DNA of 64,000 nucleotides from Saccharopolyspora shandongensis (GCF_900106995.1 NZ_FNOK01000018.1:1-64000); one strand, 5' to 3'; counted from the first letter of the stretch, positions 1 through 9,975 are shown. The notes: generated by a model not told the origin, from the letters alone. Numbers and translations are program-made.

Positions 1-1
1 T

Positions 2-187
2 CTGGCGACCGGGCTGAAAGACACCGCAGCCCTGGTCAACAAGCCGTGGCAGCGGACGGTAGGCCACTACAGCCATGCGGACATGGGGTCCAGGGAAATT
101 GACGGCCACCGCGTGACAAGCTCCCGCGCGTCGGCGATCACCGTCTGCGACGTGTTCGAGACCGATCTGACCTGGGCGGGCGAGTGA
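2..187 (+). CDS. C-terminal end of an unrecognised protein (partial)
   Basis: An open frame runs in from the left window edge and ends at a TGA at 185-187, giving about 61 residues. The sequence is protein-like (aromatic, charged and hydrophobic residues mixed, for example a KPWQRTVGHYSHAD stretch) but I do not recognise the family. The start and most of the gene lie outside the window, so function cannot be judged. Confidence 0.45.
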   Translation: MATGLKDTAALVNKPWQRTVGHYSHADMGSREIDGHRVTSSRASAITVCDVFETDLTWAGE

Positions 188-279
188 TCATCTGCCGAAG
201 GTCACGACGTTGGACCTGTCCAGGCTCCGTTAAATCGATCGATCTAGGCTGTCGCCGCGCAGTTTCAGAGGCGAGATGG

Positions 280-868
280 TCACGTGGTCGGCGCAACAGG
301 CTGGGTCTGATCGTGCTGCATGACGAGGTCTCGGTACGGCAGGTGCACCACCGGAAGCTGGTGGAAGCCACAGAGATGTTCGGTTTCCTCCAGCAGCTCG
401 TCGATGCCGGCCGCATCGTCGGTGAGCACTTCGGTTTCGACGAATGAGCCGACGCCGGCGATCGTGTCGATCGCGACGGTCACGGTGTCGTGGTGGGGGT
501 GCCGCAACGCGATGCGCGTCTTGGCGACCCGGGCTAGTTGCACCATCCCGATCGCTGCAAGCAACTGTTTCGCCTGCTTCGCTTGGTCAGCGCCGATCGA
601 GACGTTGGTTTCCGGCTTGGTGATGATGTCGGCCGTGCTGTGCGTGGCGGCATTCGACGCCGGCTTGTAGGTGATCTCTGCGAACTCGTCTCGTTCGCGA
701 ACCCGCCAGGCACTCTACCGTTTCCATGAAGTCCACATCGGGACGGCTGTAGTAGGTGTCGATTTCGACCAAATGACCGTCGTCGCGGAACCCGATCTGC
801 ACGAGCCGGTTAATCAACGCCTGGGGGTTGATGTGGCTGGGCAGCTCGCGCTTGCGTTCAACCTCCAT
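280..868 (-). pseudogene. CYTH-domain protein (class IV adenylate cyclase / triphosphatase fold), frameshifted
   Basis: The N-terminal frame starts at ATG 866-868 behind GGAGGA and begins MEVERKRELP, the ExExK-type opening of CYTH proteins. It continues to about 705 with a DTYYSRPDVDF segment. The reading then moves by one base into a second frame that resumes the expected RVRERDEF...ITYKP core and ends at 280 with KTRIALR and the glycine-rich FVETEV strand. Across both frames the protein is about 195 residues, normal for CYTH enzymes, which act on triphosphorylated substrates with divalent metal. The single-base shift near 700-706 makes this either a recent pseudogene or a sequence error. 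It is co-oriented with the kinase-like gene that starts at 2563. Confidence 0.7.
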
Positions 869-1009
869 GCCCTGATCATCCTCCGCAGGCGATCGCGGCG
901 AAGACCCGGGTCCAAGTTGCGCTTGCTGCACACGCCGAGTTGTTTGACAAGGTCGACGGGCTTGATCGAGGCGTTGGTAAGTTGCAGTGGATCAGGTCGG
1001 TTGCGATCG

Positions 1010-2563
1010 TCAGGGCTGCTCCAACCAGCCCACCGGGACGGGTGAGCCGGCCTTTGGTTCGCACGGCGCGTCGCCGAAAGCCTCATGCACGATTCGATGC
1101 ACGGTTGCATCCAATGTGGACCCCTGAGGAATGTTCTGCTCCTCAGCAAAACCAAGCTGATCCCCGGCGCGGTACCACTTTCGCATCTCGTCGACGCCGA
1201 ATTCCTCGGCTTGGGGGCGTGTTTTATGGCGCCGGAGCGTCTCGTCCCAAGTCACGTCGAAGTAGTAGAACACGCTTCTGCCAAGGTGGTCCTGACGCAG
1301 CTTGTGAAGCATGTCTGCGTAGCGTTCGGCGTGCATGATGCCCTCGACGATCACATTCCATCCATGGCCGAGCGCGAACCTCACCGCCGTGGAAATCAGC
1401 TCGATGTTGGCCCCACCCGGCACATCACGCTCTTTGAGCACGACGCGCCGGAAATAGTCCTGTTCAATGAGCGCGACACTGCCGCCAAGGTGAGCGCGCA
1501 ACCGACGGGCTGTCGACGACTTGCCCGATCCGGAGGGGCCACGGAGCACAACCAGACAGGTGTCCTCAGTCCCAACGCGCGTCATGAGGTGGAAGTCTAC
1601 GAGTCGCCCGACCTCATCCAGCGCTCCCACACCGACGCCTAGCCACATCGGCTTTCGATCTCGTCGAGGATGCGGAGGCCATGTCGGGTCAACCCAGCGA
1701 CGCTCCGGAGAAGTCCGTAGTTCAGCAGCCCCCGCGGCAACCCACAACCGCACGGTGTCCACGTAGGCAGGCCAGGGATAGCTGATCACTGGATGGTGCC
1801 GGCGATAGCCACGGAGAAACTGGTCACGAACATGATCCTCGGCGAACTCCCGGTCGATCAGCTTGCCGAGATCGACGATCGGGTGCCCCCAAGTAGCTGT
1901 GTCCCAGTCCAACAGCCAGATCTGGCCGTCCAAGTCGAGGCCAAGATTGCGCCAGCCGAAGTCTCCGTGCAAGACGCAGCGATTGGGCTGAGGAACCTCG
2001 ACACATAACGGGATCAACCGGCGAACCCTGCGACCGTACCTAGGAGCGATACCGGCGAGGTGGTCAGCTCGCTTCCGCAGGTCATCCATCAAGCTTTCGC
2101 TGGTGGTGGCCAGACCCGCAGGTGTAGCTGCGGTGGTGTGGGCGTGAAGCTGGGAAAGAAGCGCGCCGGCGCGTTCCACCAAGGATGGCACGGCAGGCTC
2201 GAATTCGGTGAGTTCGTACCAGGCGTACGCCAACCACGCTCGCCCGTCGGTGAGGATGCCTTGATCGAGCAGTCTCGGCGTCCTGATGCCGATCGGGCGA
2301 ACGACTGCGGACACGGCGAGTGCTGCCTCATGAAAGGCGCGCTTCTCGACGAGCTTGATGAACATCGTCGGTTCGCCAACCGGACCCGCCACGAGATGCA
2401 GATTCCGGAAGTCTTCCTGTGCCGATCCCAGCGGCCTGACTGGCAAGCGAAGCACGTGAGCCAGTTCTTCGCATGCGCCGCCAATAGCGTTCGTCGTGAC
2501 CACATGGGCAGCACAATGCGCGCCCACCTCGTGATCACGTGGAAGTCCGACCCCTCTGTCCAC
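1010..2563 (-). CDS. Phosphotransferase (APH fold) fused to a P-loop kinase
   Basis: 517 residues. The N-terminal part has the aminoglycoside phosphotransferase/choline kinase-fold signature: catalytic loop HGDFGWRN (about 199-206) and metal-binding LLDWD (about 217-221). The C-terminal part, from about residue 336, has a Walker A motif GPSGSGKSS (342-350) followed by a small-kinase-like core with VEGIMH and FDVTW strands. This suggests two ATP-dependent phosphotransfer domains. The linker is odd: near residues 280-310 the alternative frame gives a more natural APH ending and stops at 1639-1641, while the second domain could start on its own at MTRVGTE. A single-base slip near 1690-1720 may therefore have joined two originally separate genes. 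The substrate is unknown. Confidence 0.65.
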   Translation of the reverse strand: MDRGVGLPRDHEVGAHCAAHVVTTNAIGGACEELAHVLRLPVRPLGSAQEDFRNLHLVAGPVGEPTMFIKLVEKRAFHEAALAVSAVVRPIGIRTPRLLDQGILTDGRAWLAYAWYELTEFEPAVPSLVERAGALLSQLHAHTTAATPAGLATTSESLMDDLRKRADHLAGIAPRYGRRVRRLIPLCVEVPQPNRCVLHGDFGWRNLGLDLDGQIWLLDWDTATWGHPIVDLGKLIDREFAEDHVRDQFLRGYRRHHPVISYPWPAYVDTVRLWVAAGAAELRTSPERRWVDPTWPPHPRRDRKPMWLGVGVGALDEVGRLVDFHLMTRVGTEDTCLVVLRGPSGSGKSSTARRLRAHLGGSVALIEQDYFRRVVLKERDVPGGANIELISTAVRFALGHGWNVIVEGIMHAERYADMLHKLRQDHLGRSVFYYFDVTWDETLRRHKTRPQAEEFGVDEMRKWYRAGDQLGFAEEQNIPQGSTLDATVHRIVHEAFGDAPCEPKAGSPVPVGWLEQP

Positions 2564-2767
2564 TATGGCCGCAGCTCGCCGATTGATCTAGTCCATTCGA
2601 GTGGCGGCGACCACGCGCCTGCCAGATAGCTGTACTGTGAATCGTTTGCGTCGTGATCAAGTGACACCCAAAAAGAAGGGCCACAACGGACCATGACACG
2701 CGCCCTTATCGACCTCGACGGCAGCGACCTAATCGTGGGAGCGAGGGGTTCCTGACGCATGCCGTGA

Positions 2768-5700
2768 TCAACCGTTGTCAGGACTGAGCGCCTCCCCGAG
2801 GTCGATAAGCTGGCGCGGCCGGATGATCAACCCGTCCAACTCGGGATGGGCAGCTTCGATCATCGAGATGAATCGGTCACCGGTCGCCGCGAGCGTGAAC
2901 ATCGCTTGAAATGCGACGAAGAGCGCGTTGGTTTCGCATGCCGCGCGCCGATCGGGCGGGAGCGCCTCGGCGATGTCGTGCACGTCGTAGGTGCCGAGGT
3001 GCACGTACCCCGCGACCAGACCGTGCCCGCGCACAACCGGGAAGTGACTCGTCGTCGAAAATGGCGCAACAACAGGATGCCGGAGCGATGACTGTACCGT
3101 CGCGACCGCACGAACCGCGTAGAGCTGCGGAAACACCGGATCAACAAGGTGACCTGACGACGTCACCCAGGCAACGTGATGTGGAAGCCGCCAGGCGTGC
3201 GCGTTGGTGGGGTTGTCGAGTATGAGCCGCTCGGGATCGTCGATCTTGATGCCAGCACTGTCGCGCAGGAACTGCAGTCCGATCATCGCCATCTGTGTGG
3301 GCAGACCCAGAATCTGCATTGCCAGACAGGTTTCCACCGCGATCTCCATCGGATCGCGCGGCGGACGCCCGGCTGCGCGGGTGACCTGGACCGAAGCGAT
3401 CGCCCGGCCAGGAGCGGACTCCGCACCGAACTTCAGCAAATTATCGTGAACGGACTTCTCGTCGATCGCGAACACCGTGTCGGGCACCGGAACAGGGCTG
3501 GCGCCGAAGGTGTCGTCCACGACATCGGCCGGCGGAATGAGGGTTGAAGACTGCGAGCGAGTGGCCTTCTTGGCGCACCAGTTGCGCAGCAGCCGATGCA
3601 CGAAGTTGATCAGGCCCGTGTGTTCGACCGCGTCGACTTCGTTGGGATGTGCGTGGTTGAGCCAAGTGGCGCAGGCGGCCTTGTCGGTGTTGAGATAGGC
3701 GTGCAGGGCGCGGAGCACTGAGATCACGTCGCGGTCGCCTGCCTGAATCACCACTCGGTCGCGGTCAGCGATCTCCGCTATACGGATGACGGCGTCGAAA
3801 CACTCGAACGCCGGAGTCTCCTGATCCGCCATCGCGGCCATGCAGCCGAACCCAAGGTTGCGCACCAGCATGGCGATGTCGAACCTGCGCAGGAGGCCCG
3901 ATTGCGCAGCCTCCATGAAGCGCATGAGGATTTCGCGAGCGCCCCGCCAATCGCGGACGCTCACACACAACTCGGCCATCATTCGCAGCACCTGGGGGTA
4001 CTCGGGTTGGGCCGGGTTCATGGCGGCGAGCAGGGCTTCGGCCTTGGCACGGGCCTCGGTATCTCGTCCCTTCCTGATCGTCGCTATGAGTTGGGTCAGT
4101 TCATAGAACCAGTCGACCTCACCTGCTACCGGGACCATCCGGCGGAAGTCGTTCAGCACCGACTCCAAGGCCGTCAACTGCGGGTGATCGACACTGTGGA
4201 GGCGGAGACTTCTCACCGTGGCCAGTGCAACGCGGATTGATTCACCGGCAGCCTTCTCGTGCACATGAATGGTGTTGGGGACCACCGCGACGAACCGCTC
4301 CAAAAGGGGGACGATCTCCTGTACTGCATCACGTGGATGATCAGCAAGTTCGTGCAGCGCACGAGCGAACGACACCAGGGTCTGGATCCGCAGGTGGATC
4401 ACTTCAGCTTCTGGGAGTCGATCGAGGCAGGCCAGCTCCGCAGACAGGTAGCGAGCAGCACCTGTCCACTCGTCCAGATAGCCGAGAATTCCCGCCGTGT
4501 TGCCCCAGAGCAGTGCGCTGGCCTGGCTGACCGCGCTTTGGTCGATGGCGTGCTCGGACAGCTCGATCGCGTGCCCCACCATGCCGACGGCCTGCTGCAT
4601 GTCGTGGTTCGAAGAGAAGAACTGCAGCCACGCTTGCGTACAGAACGTGACGCGTGAGAGCACGTCGGCGGTGCGCCCCTCACGCTCGACCAATCCGCGC
4701 ACGATGAACTGCACGAGTCGTTCATCGCGATTGACACGTCCAACGACCTTACGGAACCGCGCGCGGCCCGCGTCGAGACGGGGAACGGTTCATCCGCCGT
4801 AGCGAGAGAATCCCGTCTCACCGCCCGAAGCACCTCACCCACCGGCGGATCGGTGTGGGGGTAGTGCGGGAACGGGAGGTCGACTTCGTCGACCGCGCAT
4901 GCCAGCAACAAGTGCAGCGGAATCTGCCGCGAAGCGAGAAACGCCGCGGTGCGCAGAGCATTCGCAGCCATCGTCTCGGCGGGCCCGGTGCGCCCGACGA
5001 CCCGCAACCACGTCATGGTGACGGCGCCGACCACGGTGTCCGGATAACCGACCGGAACCGACGGTCGATCATCCATCGCCCGCGCGAGCAGATCCTCGAA
5101 GTCGGCGACGGCACGCGCGAGATCATCGGCGTGCTCAAGTTGTGTGCTTACGAGGTAACTGGCGGCGAGTTCGAGAGCCAGCGGCCAGCGATGCAACCGA
5201 GCGACCAGCTGCCGAAGTGACTGCTGCTCGTCGTCGTTCGGCTCTCGGCCGCCGAGCACGCGGAGGACAAGCAACCTTGTCGCCTCACCGTCAGTCATGC
5301 CGCGCACGTCGATTTTCGCGGTGGACGGTCCGGTGAGCGGGGTCTGGTCGGTGCTCGTCACGATCGTGTGCCCGTGCCCCCTGGGCGGGATCCACTCGCG
5401 CACCACAGCCTGATCGGAGCAGTTGTCGAACACCATGAGCCACGGCCGAGCACTGCGGGCGAGCGCGGCGAAGACCCGCTGCCGCACCGGTGCCCCCAGG
5501 TTGCTTTCGCTGGCCAAGCCGTTGGCCTGCAGCCACGCGGCGACCGTGCTGAACGATGCGCTGATCTGCGACTCACTGGTGGCGTCGATCCACATGATCG
5601 CCGCGTACGCGTAGGCGTTGTCGTCCGCCCACGCCGCAGCCAGGCTGCTCTTCCCGATCCCCGACAACCCGGTGAGCAGGCACACCGGCGCCGCGTCCCG

Positions 5701-6512
5701 CGGAACCGGGACGGGGAGATGCTCCGCGATGCGCGCCAGCAACTCAGGGCGGGCGATGTCGGTGGCCCGTGGTGCCGGCGTCACGGGGACAGCCCAGTCA
5801 CGTTCGCGCATCAACGACTTCAGCTCGTCGGGGTCCATGCGCAGCGCGGCCATCAAGTCCGTCATGGTGAGTTCCGGCCCCTGCGTGCCGGCCGCTCTGG
5901 CCATCACTTCCCACACCAGATAGCCGGTCAACAGCCCGGTCGCGTCCCATCCGACCGACGACGGCGCTGCCCGGTGCCGCGCGGCGCGGACCAGTTCCTG
6001 GACGTCCGCCCGCACCTGCTCAATGTCCCGCAGGTCGAGCACGACCTCCGTGCGCCGCAACCGCTCCCAGAACTCGTGCCCCGCGGCGGGGAGCTCCTCG
6101 GAGATCTTCGACCGCCGAATCAGCGACAGCACGTCGTCGCAGACATCCGGCTTGCTGGACTTCATCAGCGCCAGCAGCTCATGCAGGTTCCGCGCACCTG
6201 ATCGATTGGTGACCACCAAATACCACTCGGCGACGTGGCCGGGCAACAACCGCAACAGCATCCCCACCAAATCGGACGCTGACAGCGAACTTCCGGGACC
6301 GCCGCTCTTGACCTGCGCGACAGTGAGAACGCGTTCTCCTGATACCAACGCGAAGTCAACGATCTCCTGGTCGGCTTTCAGATTTGCGGTCAGCACGCCC
6401 TCGATCTGGACGGCCGTGAGTTCCGTATCGTCCAGGTGATCGCGAGCAGCGCGTATTCCAACGTGCGGAGGTACTGGTACTCGAACCCACGCGCGGCTTC
6501 CTGCCCACCCAC
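2768..6512 (-). pseudogene. STAND (NB-ARC-like) ATPase with Cap4-like nuclease N-terminus and transglutaminase-like C-terminus; two frameshifts
   Basis: Reconstructed from three consecutive frames, about 1,245 residues. It probably starts at GTG 6510-6512 behind a GGGGGA stretch. The N-terminus has the GFEYQY motif, then a VDFAL strand and AQVK (6307-6315), the E/D...QxK layout of Cap4/DUF4297 PD-(D/E)XK nucleases. The middle has Walker A GLSGIGKSS near 5645-5670, Walker B-like LMVFDN, TSTDQT and RWPLALELA, typical of NB-ARC ATPases. A helical TPR-like region follows. The last about 190 residues contain ETCLAMQILGLP, LPHHVAWV and GHLVDP, matching the Cys-His-Asp order and spacing of transglutaminase-like folds. 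Apparent one-base losses lie near 6438 and 4780. STAND proteins of this type are antiphage sensors; the three-domain combination is an inference from motifs. Confidence 0.7.
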
Positions 6513-6615
6513 CAGCGATCCCCCAGGACTTCGATCAACGACCGTCTGCCGGAAGCAAGTCTGCGGGGTGTCGACCCTCAGCTCCAGTGCCCCGGGCTCG
6601 GCTAGTGTCAGGCCA
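6513..6615. promoter_or_regulatory. Intergenic region between divergent STAND and HEPN genes
   Basis: Only 103 bases separate the probable starts of the leftward STAND gene (6512) and the rightward HEPN gene (6616). Promoters for both must lie here or inside the opposing 5' ends. I see no convincing -35/-10 pair. The arrangement suggests joint control. Confidence 0.35.
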
Positions 6616-7566
6616 ATGGACCAGAAGTCACTCCAGTCATCCTCGCGACGCTGGATGCAAGCCGCGTTCGAGGCGTTCGGCCGCGGCGAGTCCCTCGACT
6701 TCGCTGTCCACCATGCCGGCGTCGGCCTGGAGCACCTGCTGAAGGCATACCTCTGCTCACTGCACCCGGCACTGATCATCGAAGCAACGCATTGGGCGTC
6801 GCTGCTGCACGCAGTCGGGCACGGCGACCGCTCAGGCGTCCCGGCAAGCCGCACCAAATCCATCGGGCTGAAGGTGGCGTTCGATCGCACGCGAGCGTTG
6901 CTCAAGCCCAAGATCACGGTCGCCGATTCGGCATTCGAGCGGGTCTTCGCAGCTCGGAACGGTGTTGCGCATGTTGGCGCACACGATGCCGACGCCGCGC
7001 GAGCAGTGCTCGGCACCTGCATCAGAATCGCCACGCCCGTCCTGGCCGAGCTCAAGATCGACCTAGAGCGCTACTGGGGTCACTACACCGCCCTCGTCGA
7101 TAAGCTAGCCGACGAGCGGAACAACGAACTGCGTGTCACGTTCGAGGCCAAAATCGCACGAGCGAAGCGCGCGTTCCAGCAGCGATTCGGTGACCTCCTG
7201 TCGCCGCAACGGGAAAGCGTGGTCGCCGCGTTCGGGGCAACTCAATTCATCTATACCGGCTACGACGTGTCGATCGACTGCCCCGCATGCGAGGGCACCG
7301 GATGGGTGCACAGCGAGGACGGTGCAGTCGTCGACTGGCGCAATACCACCGAAAATGAGGCCGGGGAACCAGTGCCCGCGGTGACGATCTACGCGTCCGC
7401 CTTCAGCTGCGCCGTCTGTGGCCTGGAACTCGAAGGCGACGAGCTTGACCTCGCCGATCTTGAGAAGGAACACCATCTCGACGTCGACAACCCCGAGGAC
7501 TACTACCCGGTTGACGAGGATCTCGCTTACGAGAGCTGGCTCGACAACCAACTAACTGAGACATAA
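6616..7566 (+). CDS. HEPN-domain protein with C-terminal four-cysteine zinc module
   Basis: 316 residues from ATG 6616; the frame is open upstream but only this start leaves the divergent intergenic region free. Residues 1-160 are helical and carry R114-N-G-V-A-H119, the R-x4-H signature of HEPN ribonucleases. A basic helical linker follows, then CPAC (222-225) and CAVC (265-268), four cysteines that probably bind zinc, and an acidic tail. HEPN proteins commonly act as RNases in toxin-antitoxin and abortive-infection systems. Divergent placement next to a STAND nuclease supports a defence role. It could instead be a nucleic-acid-binding accessory protein; RNase activity is inferred from the motif. 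Confidence 0.65.
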   Translation: MDQKSLQSSSRRWMQAAFEAFGRGESLDFAVHHAGVGLEHLLKAYLCSLHPALIIEATHWASLLHAVGHGDRSGVPASRTKSIGLKVAFDRTRALLKPKITVADSAFERVFAARNGVAHVGAHDADAARAVLGTCIRIATPVLAELKIDLERYWGHYTALVDKLADERNNELRVTFEAKIARAKRAFQQRFGDLLSPQRESVVAAFGATQFIYTGYDVSIDCPACEGTGWVHSEDGAVVDWRNTTENEAGEPVPAVTIYASAFSCAVCGLELEGDELDLADLEKEHHLDVDNPEDYYPVDEDLAYESWLDNQLTET

Positions 7567-7591
7567 CGGACAACTCTTAGTCCGGAAAAGA

Positions 7592-7891
7592 ATGCCGTTT
7601 CAAGGCCAAGGACTCAGCACCGAGGCCCGCGCGGCAGTGCTCACCATGGCCTTCGACTACCTCGCAGCCGTTCAGGCACGCACCACCGCATGGGAAGACA
7701 CGCACGCCTCCCATCAGGTCAGCCGTAAGCTCGGGTATCGCCCAGACGGCACCGAGCGCGGTGTGCGGCGCGGACGACCCAGCTCCTTCATACGAATGCT
7801 GTTGCGCTGCAGCGACTTTGACCATCACCGACCGTCGTGGTCACTAGAGATTGACGGTCTGCAGCCCTGCTTTACCGCTTCTCGGCACTGA
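7592..7891 (+). pseudogene. Truncated GNAT acetyltransferase (C-terminal part)
   Basis: About 99 residues from an internal ATG. The product contains TEARAAVLTMAFDYLAAV and QVSRKLGYRPDGTE, the acetyl-CoA-binding and C-terminal parts of a GNAT fold. It is nearly the same, in DNA and protein, as the 3' portion of the intact gene at 46473-47186, but lacks the first about 120 residues and has an altered extreme C-terminus. It is a truncated duplicate rather than a working gene. Confidence 0.75.
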
Positions 7892-8317
7892 CCAACCGTG
7901 ATGATCAGGACGACAACTCGGAGCACGTTAGAGCACACCGTCGCAGGATAGGTCTTGCGCAAGTCAAAAATACCCGCCGCATGGACACCCGAACTCCCGA
8001 TCGTCGCAGAAGCGACGCTGGTGGCGGCGACTTTCCAGCCAACGCCACCACTAGCCCCACAAGATCAGTGTCTAGCGGTGCCGCAGTGTATTGGTGGGCT
8101 CTTGCGCCTGCGAAATGTTCCGCACTTGCCATACATCAAGCCCACCAGACCACCGAACCGCCACCGACGGCGTCCAGTGACGCGCCTGGGATCCCGTGGT
8201 GGATGCTCTAGCTCTCCTCCCAGCTTACACGGAGTACTCGGCGATTTCGGTAGAGAAGCACCGAGCGGCTTGACGGTCGTCGTCAACCGACAGGCCTTCA
8301 CTCGGAGGTTGCCGGAA
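7892..8317. other. Remnant-bearing intergenic region with a 35-bp repeat shared with 32096-32130
   Basis: No intact gene is visible. At 8171-8205, read on the minus strand, the sequence encodes IHHGIPGASLD, and the same 35 bases recur at 32096-32130 with one mismatch, where they form the 5' end of a broken phosphotransferase gene. This stretch is therefore the N-terminal stub of another copy of that family. The rest appears non-coding. Confidence 0.5.
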
Positions 8318-9298
8318 TCAGATGTCCTTGACGGTGAGCACCTGACGGCCGCTACGGAGGCGCAGACGTTCAAGGACAACGTTGAGGTCCGCGAGTCCGC
8401 CGGCCTGGATCACCAGAAGTCCCACAGCGTCCGAACACTGGTCGAGAAGATTCAGCCCCATTTCAAAGTCACCGAGGCCGCGCCGACAGTAAGAGAAGGA
8501 GCCGATCAGGCTGATCGACCGACGAAAGATGTCCCGCAATGGAAGCGGCAGCACTACGTTGGGCTGGTAGGCATTCTGAACGACGATGGTGCCACTCTCG
8601 CGAACGAGATGTAGAGCCAGTTCCAGCGGCGTTGAGTCGGCTCCGCTAGCCGCGTCCACCACCACATCGAAGCCGCACTTTTCAGGAACTCGTGGCGGCT
8701 GGAATGTGGCGGGAATGGCATCGACGATCGCTCGCCGTGGCGGGCGGCCGTCACGGTGTATGACGGTGACCTCCCACCCGTGTTGGTTGGCGTACAACGC
8801 GGTGAGGAGGCCGACCGTGCCCGCGCCGATAACGGCCAACCGACCTGGTGGGGAGATGGGAGTGCAGCGCAGCCCGTGGATTGCCACGGCTGCAGGGTCG
8901 GCAAGGACCGCGTGGAGGGCATCAACGCCATTCGGCAGAGGGTGAGCGTTTGCCGCTGGTACGACGACCTGTTCGGCGAAACCGCCGGGCAGGTCCCAGC
9001 CGAGGCGTCGCAGGCAGGGGCATAAGTGGCTGTCGCCTGCCGCACACGTATTGCAGGTCCCGCAGGAGATGAGGGGGTCGATAGCGACCACGCGGCCGGC
9101 GGGATCGGTACCGACGATTTCGTGGCCGGGTCTCCACGGCTCAGGCAGAGCGAAAACGTTGGGACGCACTAACTTCGGTAGGTCGCTGCCGCAGATGCCG
9201 GTGTGCGTGATGCGAACGACCGTCTCACCCTCGGCTGCCTGTGCTGGCGCCACCTCGTGCAGATAGAGTTTGCCGTTGCGGATCTCCCACGCCCTCAT
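8318..9298 (-). CDS. Zinc-dependent alcohol dehydrogenase (MDR family)
   Basis: 326 residues. The N-terminal GroES-like domain has the catalytic zinc region ICGSD and GHEIVG and a structural zinc site CGTCNTC followed by a fourth cysteine (HLC). The Rossmann part has a GAGTVG dinucleotide motif near residue 160. It probably oxidises or reduces a polyol, alcohol or sugar substrate with NAD(P). The length is slightly short for the family (about 340-350). The ATG overlaps the stop of the upstream HAD gene (ATGA at 9295-9298), so it is the translationally coupled last gene of the cluster A operon. The substrate cannot be told from sequence. Confidence 0.85.
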   Translation of the reverse strand: MRAWEIRNGKLYLHEVAPAQAAEGETVVRITHTGICGSDLPKLVRPNVFALPEPWRPGHEIVGTDPAGRVVAIDPLISCGTCNTCAAGDSHLCPCLRRLGWDLPGGFAEQVVVPAANAHPLPNGVDALHAVLADPAAVAIHGLRCTPISPPGRLAVIGAGTVGLLTALYANQHGWEVTVIHRDGRPPRRAIVDAIPATFQPPRVPEKCGFDVVVDAASGADSTPLELALHLVRESGTIVVQNAYQPNVVLPLPLRDIFRRSISLIGSFSYCRRGLGDFEMGLNLLDQCSDAVGLLVIQAGGLADLNVVLERLRLRSGRQVLTVKDI

Positions 9299-9975
9299 TT
9301 CTGCTCCGTCAAGTAAGGCGGCACGCGCTCTACCGCGTCCAGCACAGGGCCGTGCCAGTCGGTATCGCCGAACGCAAGGGCATCGGCAGTGCCTCGGCGC
9401 CGGACGGCGACGGCGGCCATTCCTGCGGCGAGCGCCCCCTGCAGCTCGTCACCGCCGCCATCTCCCACGTACAGCGTCCGGTGGGCTGGCACGCCCAACT
9501 CGTCCAGAATGCGCCGGTAGAGCCGTGGGTCGGGTTTGAGTGCGCCGGCCGCGCAACTGAACACCGCTGTGTCCACGAGCGCAGCCAGCGGACTCTTCGG
9601 CCAGGCGGCGGCGATCTCCGCGCTGGCGTCACTGAGGACGCCGACCCGTAGCCCCTTGCTGCGCAATGATTGCAGCGCATAGACAACCGAGGGAGCGGGG
9701 AGGAGACGGGCCTGCCCAAGCACACGTAACCGGTCTGCGACCGGCCCAATCACCTCGTCTGGCCCGTCGACGGCATGGACCAGATGCGTGGCGAGGTCGC
9801 GTAACGTCGGCAGGGTGCCGTTGTGGCGAGCATGCCACGTGTTACGGAAATACTGATCGACCGTCGCGGTCCCGCATCCGATCACGGCAGCCAGCCGGGA
9901 GGCCGCGCGGGTGCGTTCCTGGGGCGTAGGTGCGGTGACGAGGGTGCCGAACAGATCGAACGCCACGGCGTCCAC
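9295..9975 (-). CDS. HAD-superfamily hydrolase
   Basis: 226 residues. Motif I DLFGTLV is at the N-terminus with the nucleophile Asp, motif II is a SDAS strand, motif III is in the LKPDPRLY region, and motif IV is YVGDGGGDE. The cap region after motif I suggests a phosphatase acting on a small phosphorylated metabolite. It lies 9 bases downstream of the tyrosyl-tRNA synthetase gene and overlaps the dehydrogenase start, so it is operonic. In a cluster with a TrpD-like (PRPP-type) transferase, a phosphatase step removing a ribose phosphate is plausible but inferred. Confidence 0.85.
   Translation of the reverse strand: MDAVAFDLFGTLVTAPTPQERTRAASRLAAVIGCGTATVDQYFRNTWHARHNGTLPTLRDLATHLVHAVDGPDEVIGPVADRLRVLGQARLLPAPSVVYALQSLRSKGLRVGVLSDASAEIAAAWPKSPLAALVDTAVFSCAAGALKPDPRLYRRILDELGVPAHRTLYVGDGGGDELQGALAAGMAAVAVRRRGTADALAFGDTDWHGPVLDAVERVPPYLTEQK

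Noticed and set aside
2563..2760. Short minus-strand frame upstream of the kinase fusion
   Set aside because: No start signal, atypical composition and no homology pattern.
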